A stretch of DNA of 64,000 bases from Echinococcus granulosus. Taxonomy: Eukaryota; Platyhelminthes; Cestoda; Cyclophyllidea; Taeniidae. The notes beneath the pieces are model-generated. The model made no database searches. It worked only from the letters and a program-made list of their open reading frames with translations, and was not told the origin of the DNA. The translations under genes and the position numbers were made by a program. Location: positions 389,304-453,303 of the forward strand of contig NW_020170406.1 in NCBI RefSeq assembly GCF_000524195.1, given 5' to 3'. Positions 37,301 to 48,694 of this stretch are shown here, piece by piece (the first letter of the stretch is position 1; every line of letters starts with the position of its first letter).

Positions 37301-40300
37301 GATCAACCTGTTCCAGTTGCAGCATTAGGCATGAACTCTTCTGCCACGGAAAGGTTATTCGGCTGACGAAAGGGAAAAAAGAAACCATGTCATTGTAATA
37401 TCTAACAGGAACTCCATTTGCAGCCGCCAAAAGGTCGGAAATGAAATCGAGGCTTTATGGAGCAAAAGACTAGGAGGAGAAATAAGTAAGAAACAACGAG
37501 TCGCAGTGTCCCTTTGTGATCATGAGACAATTCTATGCAGAAACCTTTTAAAGTGATTGAGTTGAAACCGAATCTTTGAAGAGGAACTTAAATAGGCCCA
37601 AAAAAGCTCGAATATAAAAGGTGCTTGCTTTATTGTAATATTTAACTACACGGACCCTTCAGCCTCCTGTGTTGTACCCTTACGCGGTGGCATGACTCTC
37701 TGATCATGCATGCAGCCTACCAACCCTTCTCCACGCTAATAATGAACCTTCCTTCTTTATGAGTATGACCTGATACAACTTCAAAGAGGAATCAAGGCGC
37801 TAAAATATAAAGAAATTACACGCAACGTATTGGTTCCAGGGCTAGCAAAAACCAGTAAGGAAGTGCAATAAACGATTAATTGTACTTTTATGTCCACGTG
37901 TGAAGATAGAAATACATTATCCCGAATAAGGTTGCTATTGGTTCATAAGCATACCAGCTAGGCAAAAGGCTTCAGCTGCTGGCCTTCACGGCAAGAAGCG
38001 CCAACGTTTGCAGATATATAAGATTGCGACCTATATTACAGTCTAACACCATTAGTAAGTTTTTTTCTGTGCTTTACATAACATAGTCAGTGCTAGTTGC
38101 CTAAGAACTAAATACTTCAATGATGATAAGTATAAGATACCAGCCATAATCTTCTAAAGATGAAATATCATGTGTCAAGTGTCCCATTTCTCCTCACCAG
38201 TCAGCAGGCAATCTGAGGGATATGATGTCTTTTTACAGGACGAAGGAAATGAGGACTTTAATTGATAGTTTACGAGGCTTACTATTATCTGCTAATGCAC
38301 GTTGAGAGAGCCTGTGTGATCAGCTTCCGCTACTTTGCAGTTGATGTGAGTGTAAACCGATTGTTGCATCACTTACGTTAAACGTCAATAAAAACAGTTC
38401 TTGGCGTGTTAACCTCGTATTGAAGCGTCAAAAAAATTGTGTAATTCCTGCTAAGTCAGTCAGTGTAGTTTGCCTTCCCATAATTAATCAAAAGGGATAT
38501 TAAGCTCGGTTGCTCGCTTTTGTCACTTTGAAGGCAAATGAATAATATTTCAATTTCCGAGTTGGATAAGCATTCCTGAGCTACTTGACATAGAACTGGA
38601 TGCTTTTAAACTATTCAGTTAAAATGAACCTTGCAAGTAGCTCCTTACTTAAACCGTCATGCAAGTTAAATTTTGTTCAATATGTTCAACACGCATAGCA
38701 ATAATTTTACCACTCCCTGTACTTTTAAAAATAATTTGCCACTGCCAATGTAATAAAACCCTGATTGTCAAAATAGTAGACCACCTCTCCCTTGCCTAAG
38801 TGCAAGCTGTCAGAAGAGAAACCTACGGAGCTGGGACTTCAAAGAAGATCTGCACGTAGGCGAGCATCTGACCGCGCACATTCAATTGGCCCTCCCAGAG
38901 GAGCGTCCGCTCTTCTCCCATAACCCGACCGGGTGGGACTGTCGGGGCAGACGGGCGCATTGCGTTCAGTGGAGAGCCCGTGTTTTGGTAGCTTGAAAAA
39001 TAAATACGAAATACCTCACTTATTAGACCTTGTCATGACTTCTAAATTTTCTAGCGATTCTGCCAATACGTTAATGGTGTAGGCTTTGCCCATGCCATTC
39101 AACCGGTAAACATTCAAATCTATTAAGGAGTGACTTTGGCATTGGGGAATCAACAAGATTGATTTTGCTGACTGAATAATGCTCCAAAACACAAGAGAGA
39201 TTGAATTTATCGTAAAAAGTTAAATCTGCAAAAGGACCATCAAAACCGTGAAGACTTCCTTCATGATGACCAGCAATACAGCGGAACCGATCCTCAACTA
39301 ATTAAAACCACTGCTCACAGTACTAAATTATGAACGACCCATCTCTCTTCTTGTTGTAAAGAATTAAAAATCAGATAGCTGGGTGACAATGGAACGGTAA
39401 TACAGTAAAAAGCAGCCACTTCGTCGTCAGTTTTATTAAATATTTTTACTTTTAAGTAACTAAAAAACGCTCTTTACAAAACATCGTCCAGTCATCAGTA
39501 ATGGGAGGCGAGTAAAAATTTTCTCATGAAAATGGAAAATCGTGAAAACCTCTTTTCCATTTGGCGGATGGACTTTATCTATCATGTCTCGTATTGTGAT
39601 CATTTGAAAAGAACTTATTCGTATTATTCACTCATCGTGAAGCAGTAATTTTAATTCTGAATAAAACAATAACCTTCTTTTACAGTTGGTATGGCTAAAC
39701 GAATTCTTGATTTTACCTTTTACCTCTTTAGGATTTCTACCCATGAGTTCCACTGAACACAACCTTGTAGGATTCGTAATTGGATTAAATGCTATAAAGC
39801 AGATTATTAGTGGTTTTTAGAAGTTTAGGTAGTACGTAAGCTTCTCCTTCACTTTAATAACCTGGGATGATATCTTTGAACATTCGGAGCATTCTTTAGC
39901 GAGATCTCTTCCATACTCATAGAAATACCTGTTAAAAATACCCCAAATTCCTCCCTTAGCAGTATTTTCTCACATTTGAATAAGGGTAAAATGATTCATC
40001 GAGTGAAAAAAAACAAAGGTACTTCTGACCCGCCCGGATAACGAACCCCGGTGCGAAAACCCAAAATCGTGGAGGGCACGGTTATTACTGAGCAATTCCC
40101 ATCTCTCAATACTGAGGTCCCAAATTATTGCCTTCTTTATAAAGCCTTTAATTTCTTGAATAAAACTAATGAAACCATTCCATGACCGCACATTGATAGA
40201 TAAAAAGAAAATTTAGCGATTCAACGGAGAACACATCAATGTTTGAATAACCGAGCTTTCCAACCCTTAATCAAAGTACTTCTACACCAAGAAGTAGAAT

Positions 40301-43300
40301 TAAGAACTCAATCACACATCCAACAAATGCTAACTTACCGACTCATTTCTGGTATGGGATACGCCAGTGTGGACGGAGGATGATACTGCCCACTCACCAC
40401 CGTCGACACAGGTACAGGATTGGTTGCCATTGGTGACTGCTGTGGTGCCTGATAGGGTGAGGGATGCTGGCGTTGGTGATACTGCACGTTAGTTGGTTCT
40501 GCGGAGTGTGGAGTGCCGGGAATCGCGTAGGTCGACAGAACGGGTTGCTGTTGCTGCGATGTCGGCCGCTGTTTCGCCTTCTGCTGATGGTGATGATCTG
40601 AGTTTAGAGGCTCGGAAGAGTTCTGTAACCCGATGGCAGACTGTGAGTCAGTTGTAGCAGAGATGTTGGGATTAATACTCATATTTGCGCTAGAGCACAT
40701 GGGACTCGGATTGGGTGGATAGCTAACCCGAAGATATGGGTCGGAGGCCATTGCCGGCGAGAGGCCTGATAAGGTGCTCTCACCCTAAAAAGTACAAACA
40801 AAGACGCAATTATATCACGACCAAATGATATGTCTAGCCAGCATTGAAATATAGTGAAAATGAAGCAATTCAACCGTAAGCACAGATGAATTGAATTGAC
40901 ATTCAGTAGCAAGCCAGTATACCATAATGAGGCTACTTGAAGGCTCTTAAATAACCGTTAAAACCTTACATCATAAGGCGTTGGAGCCACCGGTGAATAG
41001 TACTGCTGTTGTGGTGGTGGTGCCTGCTGTGGTTGCTGCGATGGGATTGGTTGGTGTGAAGCTCGGGGCACCTGGCTTTCAACAGAGAGCGGTGGTGCGA
41101 GACCATAGCCTTGAGCGGCCATGGGTGAGACCTGGTACGTGCTGCTCAAGGCATCGGGCACACTGCTGGGTCCGGTAAGTCCACTTCTACTGCCAAGAGA
41201 CCTCTGCAGACTCTGATGCAGGTGATGGCTCTGTGCAGGCTCAATGGAATTCGGACCTGAGAAGGCGGTGTGCGATTGACCACTTCCAGATACTATTGGA
41301 TTGCTGCCTGGCGGATAAGGAACCGGCTGAAGCGGAGAAAAAAGATTCTGTTGAATTCTGTCGCCACCTTATTTGATTAAAAGTCTAAAAGACCACTGAC
41401 AAAAGACACTGTTGCCCCTCATGTATCCACCTTCCTGGATTAGAATAGTGTAAAAATCAACTCCAAAGGAAGTCGAAGGAGTGATTATTGTATACGCTGA
41501 ATTGAATAGTGCCGATTATGCTAAACGCCAAATCACGGCAGTTAGTTTTACTATGATTTTGAAGGTAGCCAAAAAAACCTAAGCGTACACGGTCTCTTGA
41601 ATGATAATTTACTTTAAATGGTCATAACAGACCCTCAATAATTTACGCATAGATTTCCATGAATTTATACGTTTCTGCTATACCTCGATTTCAGCACATG
41701 TCTTCGGAAATACGAGGAGAACTTACATAACTTTTTTTAAAGCTTTCGGTAATTATTCCACAAGGTGACTCATAAAATCCGCGGTATTACAAAACGCTTT
41801 AAAAACCACACCAAAGCATGGATCGTACGCATTCACTGGGCTGAGATCAGTCGGTGGGAAATAACTACAACATCAAATAGCGAATCTGGCACTAAGCTCC
41901 CTATTTATTCAGCTGGCAGAGGCTAAAACATCAAAAGGTTATCTCACCATTCTCGTCTGGTGAGGCGAAGGAGCAGAGCAGTCACCAGGACCTCCGACCA
42001 CATGACGCACCATTGATGGCTGCTGTTGTTGCGGCAGCAACGATGGCACCTGTTGCTGTTGAGGTTGTTGATTTTGAGTTTGCAAGGGATGACAGGGCGA
42101 GGGTTCGGCGCTCCCTAAGGCAGAGGTGGGTTGTGGCGGTGTTTGCTGGGGACGTTGCTGTTGCTGTGGTGACGGTGGTGCCGCGGATCGTCGGGAAGCT
42201 GTGGGACCACTAGAATGGCGCTGGGCCAGCGAAGCCTGGGATATCTCACCTGAAAGGGGCGACAATAAATGGCCATACTAATTTCTTTAGCGGCTTCTTA
42301 GAACGCCTCATTGACTAAAATTCAATCAGCCGATAGGGATGATCAGACTATCGCAATTCTTGAACCTAAGTGCCATTCTTTGAGAAATACTTCTTGCCTG
42401 ACTTACTGAAGCCATTTTGAAGAATTGGCTGAGTAAAATAACGACGATTACGAAAAGAAATATTCAGGTAGTTTTCTGACTCGAGTTAAAAGTGAAATAA
42501 AAGTAGTTTTCTAAAGGTTTGCGGTTTAATGAAATTTCATTTCCAAGTGCAAATGAGCTGAACATGTTAAAATGAATAGGAATGAAGCAATCACTTTTCG
42601 TTACTCAACCAGCACCACTCGAAAGCTAAGTGACTAGGCCCAGTGTATTAATGAACACTAAGCATTAAGTATTCGCTATCGTTGATTCAAATGTGTTTCA
42701 CCTATTTACAAAGCATTCAAGATAGGGAGGTAAAACTCTAATTTAACTCACGCGAGAAGATGACCGTAGGCCACTCGGAGTCCCGCCGAATATCTGGCGG
42801 CAGCATATTGCACATTTGCGCCAGGCGTCGCAGATTCTTGTCCTCACAGGGCGAGAAGACACTTACCGCCACACGGAGCTCACGCAGCTGTGCCAAAACA
42901 CCCTTCCGCATTGTGCTGCTGTCCACTGCCGCTCCCTCCACATCCATTGGTTCGCCAGCAGCAGTAGTCTCTGAACACTCCGCTGTCTCTATCGCAGTGG
43001 CAGAACTCTCTACCACCGCCTCACCCGATAGGATAGCCGCCTCGGCCTTAAGGGGTTCAAGAGTGGCGCAGGGCGAACGCAGGAGAAGAATAAGGTGACG
43101 GCGTCGTAAACGTAGACCCAGGGCGCGACGACGATGTGTTTCAAGGTTATCAAAAAGACTGAGGGCTACGCGTAACAGTGGCACTATGGGAATACCCTCG
43201 TCTCCTCGAGCGACGGGTGGGACTCCGGAGGATTGCAGGGTGTCAAGAGCGGTAAAGATGCTCTTGATGATAGCGGTGTCGCTGACCAGTGTGGTAGGAG

Positions 43301-45316
43301 GCTCCGGATTGCGCCAATCGAAGGTGTGGAGTGAGTAGAGGGAAGTGTATGACTAGAAAGACACGCTCTTACATGCTTCCGTGTCATAGCGGCATTTACA
43401 TCCACTTTAGTCGGAATCAACGAGTGCACAGACTTCAAAAAAGACACAATTTAGATCTATGAACCATTTTCATACTTCACAAAAAACGATTAGAAGTTGT
43501 TTAAAACGACTAGTTATGAACTTCTACTGGCTATACAAACTTTTATACCCGGTAATCTACGTGAAACAGACTCACACCAACAGATTTGTAGGTTATTCTT
43601 GAGCTTTAAGCAAAAATAATTGCTGGAGGAAAAAATAATTCAAAGCTTTCAAATTAAGGGTCAATGCGGTGCACATAGACAATTGAGGAAGGGAAATATG
43701 GTACCTATTTCTGCTATTGTGTCAAGCGCTCCCCCCTAACTTTACTCAATGCTAAAGACCCACAATCGCCCAAAGTACCAACCCTTCTGTATGTCAGTAA
43801 CAAAGCCCATCCCCAACATGGTTATTTTATTGTCTTCAAGTGTACCCTCGGCGTTATGATGCTACGAACCAAGAAGAATTCAACGAGGATAGAGCAATAT
43901 GGAAAAAACCTTGAGTTATAACATATTTACAGCGATACTTAGGCAAATAGGAGAATTTTTCCTAAAAATTAATGCATATAAGTGGTAAAATCCAACACCC
44001 AATTCTAGAAATATGATTTTGATTATTATTTCCAGAAGCAAACAACATAATCGGGGTTTCTTAATCCGTTAAAACACGGTTTAAGAGATATATAGTACAA
44101 ATATCATCATACGTGGCCCAAAGAAGTTTTAATAGCCATAAAGTAGTTATAAAAAGCAAATGCCTTACATCTCTTCCAAAATTCATATCCACAGGAGGCC
44201 CACCATTTAAATCACTGAAATTAAAAAACGGAGCCTTTTAATTGAATACTACGTCCCAATACAGCAGAATATGATACTCAATTATATTCCAAGGCATTTA
44301 AACCCAGTTTTAAGTATGAAAAGGCTCCACAAAATAAAGTCCTTTTAAAGAGAGCTTGTATTTTAAGGCAATAATGTGCAATATAAGATAGTGAAAAGCA
44401 AAAACTAACAACAGATAAGGGAGCACCAATAGGTGTTAGCTATGACCCACCTGAGGATTTTGGACAAAAATTCTGTTTTAAAGTACTTCATGAAACGAGT
44501 GTTCCTGGAGAAAGGAGCACAACGCTCCACGAGAATCACACAATCTACTGGCTGTAGTGTGTCCGCGTAGCTTCGCATCATTTGCAGCGTCGACAAGATA
44601 TGCCTTCGTTTGCGCACAATCTGGACAACGGGTTTCGATTTCGACTTCGGTGGTGATAGAGGAAGGTGAGTAGCAGTATCAGCAACCTCATCTGTTACCA
44701 CTTTTGAGTTTTCTACTGTTGCTACTGAAACATCGATATCAGCTGCAGCAGTGGTCGTCATAGATGGTGGAGAAGGAAGAGAAGGCTGAGGAATTGATTT
44801 GGTAGTATCAAGCTCTTTAGAGGCGCTCACACTTTCATCCAAATTTAGCTCCTTTTGATCCGTCTCTACTTCCTCTCTTTTCTCCTCATCTTCAACCTCC
44901 TCCTCTACCCCTTTCTCTCCCATCTTCTGTTGTTGCTGCGACTGACATTCCATTGGTTCCACAACTGGTGGACCAATGGGTTCTATCGAGGCTAACAGCT
45001 GCGTCATAGCGCTATCATCCATTGGAATGGGAGAGGTTTCATTCATATTGGTTTCACTTTCCATGGGGGTCTGCACAGCCATAGTTTCGGCAGGTTCCGC
45101 GCGAGGAAATGCTTGTCCTTCAGGGATTGGCGATTCGACAACCACATTGGAAGAGTACGTAAAAGTAGGAGGCAGGAGAGTAGAGGGACTTGAAGTGGGT
45201 CTTGGTGGGAGTTTAGTTGGGACGAAGACAGCCTGTGCAGGAACACTGGCGACAGAGGCTGCGCTGGAAGCATAGGCATCCAGAGACAATGATGGAGCTT
45301 TCGCTTGTGGTTCCAT
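31349..45316 (-). CDS. MED25: Mediator complex subunit 25-like protein, expanded
   Basis: MED25 docks activators onto Mediator in the nucleus. Eleven exons (45316-44451, 44214-44169, 43352-42752, 42249-41948, 41326-40970, 40784-40339, 38991-38827, 37452-37221, 36639-36477, 35157-34937 with 32881-32546, 31987-31349 last) all join in phase, giving about 1457 residues; human has 747. A VWA domain starts at residue 258: DCVILVERCAPFSRNTRFMK, then SDLNGGPPVDMNFGRD, YSLHTFDWRNPEPP, HLILLLRSP and RVAVSVFSPCEDKNLRRLA. A Pro/Gln-rich linker follows. An ACID-like domain runs from about 901 (TLLWEGQLNVRG) through WQKSSCLMLQLEQ and GVISFICLLCTDDGHVIGLMP to about 1085. The C terminus is Gln-, Pro- and Ala-rich. 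The first 257 residues are low-complexity and acidic, and are absent from human MED25. The start is uncertain: the frame is open upstream of Met 45316. The ACID match is weaker than the VWA match. Confidence 0.85.
31740..31990 (-). repeat. Coding trinucleotide repeats: poly-Ala and poly-Gln in the last MED25 exon
   Basis: GCN and CAN-type triplets encode a run of about ten alanines after a serine run (near 31750-31795) and Gln runs near 31875-31900 and 31965-31985. The reading frame stays open throughout. Such tracts are prone to length variation. Confidence 0.85.
32640..32780 (-). repeat. Coding poly-Gln cluster in the penultimate MED25 exon
   Basis: Several CAG/CAA runs encode QQQQQQ-type tracts separated by Met, Pro and His residues. 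They form a Gln-rich segment of about 45 residues within exon 32881-32546. Confidence 0.85.
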
Positions 45317-46591
45317 AACTTTTCTCTCGTTTTTTAAGGAAGCATATTCGATGATTTCACCGGGGAAATCTGGAGCGGGAAGGAAGCATGGCTTGAGAGT
45401 AGTGATAACTAGATAAATATCCGAGACCAAAATACGTATCAGTTGTGCACACAGACTCAGTTAAGGTTACGAATTTGGAAGAATCATAGTAGAATTCAAA
45501 AAAAAGACTTTGATCTAAAGCATACAAGTGAGATGTAAGCTACCCTCGAAATTCGTTACTGTGCAGCAATAAGAGTCAGAAAAGGGTGGAGCACTGTATT
45601 TGAAAATTCAACTCACTCGATGAAATTTTTTGGTAAAAGCGTAAGGAATGTAGCGACTAACGACTGGCCAATTGATGATCTACCCTCGAATCAAAAAAGA
45701 CATGATGGGGGCGAATTGCGAGTAGGAGAAGGTATAGCGCAAGAGCTATTGATCCATAGCTCATTTGCGATGTCTTTGTCGAAAGATATTAACTTCCTAC
45801 CTAAGTACGGCCACGCACATCAAACATGCTAAAAACGCTTATTCAATTACTACAGGGCGATTAACATTGTGCAGTGGGAAACCTTCACCGCCTTTTACTA
45901 AAACATCACTTCTTTATAGCAGACAGCTTCGAACTCATGGTGACCAAGTGCATTTTTTTCAACGAACTTATCATATAATTCCAATATTACAGTCATACAC
46001 AATCAGGAATGTTACAACCCATGTATAAACAAATAACATATACAAAGGCTTCTTATAGCAAATGTGTAATTCATTACTTATGAAAAGGTCTTAATGACGG
46101 TAAGTTGACCTGGACATAACTAAAGAAGAGTTTGTATCCATCCACAGAAACGCCTATAAGGAAAAAACAGTTTGCGTAAAATGACACTGGTTTGCTAACT
46201 TGCTCATGTTACTTTTAGGGCCTCTCAGTATTATGCGCAAAACATGTGATAAAGAAGATAAATGATGAGATGGAAGACCAGAAAATGGACTTTCTCATAA
46301 TAGGTCCCGATCCGGAAGGATGCATAGGACCCGAACCTGAGAGTGGCATTTAGTGCCCACAGATTGAAAGAAAGTCAGGAGGTTTTGCACTAACGATGAT
46401 ATAATCCAACAAATACATTAACAGAAAAGTCACAACAAATTCAAATAATCATCAAGGAGAATTATCAACGCATGTATTGTGAATACCACTTCAAGTTATA
46501 TGAGTTGTTGAACCCCTCATGGATCAGTCCAAAAACGAAAAATGTTAAAAGTGTGCATTTGAAAAAATTTAGTGATATATGTAAAAACCAC

Positions 46592-46714
46592 CTTGCCCGT
46601 AGAAATCTGTTCCAGTGACAAACACCACATATAGACAAGATCGCCCTTGGTGGGTTGTCCAACCAGTGCAAAATGCCACAAGATTAAAAAACAGAGATAA
46701 AATATCAGCTCCAA
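46592..46714 (-). other. Possible additional 5' exon upstream of MED25
   Basis: An open frame on the minus strand reads LVGQPTKGDLVYMWCLSLEQ and ends at a donor-like GGCAAG|GTGG in phase 0. A phase-0 acceptor-like CTCAAG lies before PCFLPAPDFPGEIIEYASLK, in the open frame upstream of MED25 Met 45316. The junction would keep the frame. There is no homology to support it, and the upstream boundary is unknown. Confidence 0.2.
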
Positions 46715-47003
46715 CTATTCCAGCAGTAAAGGCTAGGATAAAAACGTCGGAGATAGTTAAAAACATCTTTAAAAATGGATGAGAGATGATATCAGACATT
46801 TGAATAAAATTTGGCAATAAGTTTAGGAAATTGAATTTGAATATCAGAGTTTGGAATACCTAATTAGGCCTTTTTATTAAGGCGTAGTTGCATGATTGGA
46901 TAGTGGTCAACTAGGTAGCTTGTACAAATTAGATTTGTCATTATTCAATTTTAGGTTAATAATTACTAAGCTTATTTATGTTATGTTGCAAAGGCCTTTT
47001 TAG

Positions 47004-47186
47004 TGTAATACGACAGTGGTTTGTCCCTCGGTATTGGTGAAGCACCACTTTTGTTCCTTGAATTAGCCCTCCTGTACCTCGCTGGATGGGCCGGCCTTTC
47101 GAGCCATGCCAATAGCCCAGACACCTTCTCTGCGCTGAATATATATTCTGTATTCTTTCGTCTTCAGGTAGTCTCGGGACGCTACA
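47004..47186 (-). mobile_element. LTR-like repeat, minus orientation
   Basis: Read on the minus strand it begins TGTAGCGTCCCGAGACTACC and ends GTCGTATTACA, with the same internal blocks as the copy at 19949 (GGGCTATTGGCATGG, GGAGGGCTAATTCAA, CACCAATACCGAGGGA). The unit is 183 bp. The two flanks do not match, so no target-site duplication is visible. It is the least degenerate copy in this region together with 19949. Confidence 0.7.
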
Positions 47187-47538
47187 GTATAATTCCCTAG
47201 ATAAAGTAGCCCTTTGCCGAAACCGATTATTAAATGAACAACCAACGAATTACCTACTGTAAGTCTTACCTAAAGTAGCAGTTGACCAATGTGATGTGTA
47301 CAGCAGAGACGCAATGCAGCTGAATGGAATTGCAACCTTTAGAGACTGAGGTGGTAAGGCAGTTAGTCATACAATTACACAAGGTGTCCAGCTACTGCAA
47401 AGTGTACTTTGTGGTCTCAACAGCTGACATCATAAGTTCCCTGCATAGTCTTTTGGTAATACTTTTTAGCCTTCCGGTCGTTCGATACGCTGTCTGAAGC
47501 ATAGTAGCAGCTGGTGCGGTAATATTAAATATTGTGTT

Positions 47539-47708
47539 TGTAGCGTCCCGAGACTTCCCTAAAGGCAAAGGAATACACAATACCCGGGCAGAATATATAT
47601 TGGCATGGTCCGACGGCCAGCCCACCCAGCGAGGTACAAGCAGACAAATTTAAAGGTTAAAAAGTGGCGCCTCAGCAATACCAAGGAAAAAAACACCATA
47701 GTGTTACA
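47539..47708 (+). mobile_element. LTR-like repeat, plus orientation
   Basis: It begins TGTAGCGTCCCGAGACTTCC and ends GTGTTACA; the unit is 170 bp. Compared with the other copies, it lacks most of the segment between GCAGAATATAT and GGCATGG. It forms an inverted pair with 47004-47186 across a 352 bp spacer. Confidence 0.65.
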
Positions 47709-48694
47709 GTGCTACTATCCAGAATCTCAGCTCGGTCAACAGTTCGGCAGTAAGCATATAGAGAAACGCAGTGTGAACTTTGGAGCCCGTAATAGGATAA
47801 AATCTTCTAACAAAACATGCACAAATTGTAGGCAGCAAAGCATTAAAAAGGTTATGCTTTGCACATGTGTACTTACAGATTTCCCTGTTACCTTCACTGC
47901 TTAATAATAGGTGGAATTTACAAACTTTTGTGACAACCACTTTTACAATTAATAGTCTATTAAAATTTAGAGAATCTTTTGCAAAAAGCCATGTAAAACG
48001 GGGTATTTGCTTTATTTTTCGTTAACGAACTTCATATTTGTTTGACCTTACTTTGTTTGTTTTATCTTGATTGTTATTAATGCAATGCCTTTTGAGGGAG
48101 CTTGATTAGACCTGTAGCATACGCTCGAGATGAGTGTGTTGCGTCTTCATGCCAAAAATGCCCATTTTATGCATTGAAGGTGGGATTGCATGAATGATGT
48201 TTTGTTGATAAGCGTAAAATAATTTTGTGCACTTTCTTAACCACGAGTATTCCCGATTTTTTCACTCTAGTAGGTAATCGCGTATTTTCCCTAATGTTTA
48301 TGTTGATTTACTTCGTTAACGAACTAATCCTGATAGTTTCTCATATGTTCTAGTGGCACTTAGTTTGGATAATCAAATCGGTGTCACTTGTTCATAGTTA
48401 ACTATTTATGCTTAAAATTTGGGCCGAATTTAGAGATTCTCGAGTGTTACCGGCGATTATCAAAATTTTATGGAACGTTTTATGTCTCGTGATACTTAAG
48501 AAAGTAAGCAGAGGCTGTTTGGTATATTTTTTGGGCAATGTGGCTGTTGCATTTGGGGTCATGTAATTAGTCACCAAATTTAATTATTCCCTAATTTCTG
48601 TTTCTGAGTTCTCGTGCTTGGTGTCATTTTTAAGAATTCCAGTCGTTTAATAATCTTTTTGCAAATGTTTTAATAATAGCTTTTTGCTTATCAG

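Larger units (their letters stand above)
45431..48694. other. Divergent region between MED25-like and UNC-13 genes
   Basis: This region should contain the 5' ends and promoters of both genes. It holds two LTR-like repeats in opposite orientation (47004-47186 and 47539-47708) and a possible upstream minus-strand exon at 46592-46714. No other gene is supported. Start exons of either neighbour may be hidden here. Confidence 0.55.

Noticed and set aside
42760..43098. Plus-strand frame of 112 codons opposite the MED25 VWA exon
   Set aside because: It is an antisense shadow; the minus strand has the VWA match and consistent splicing.
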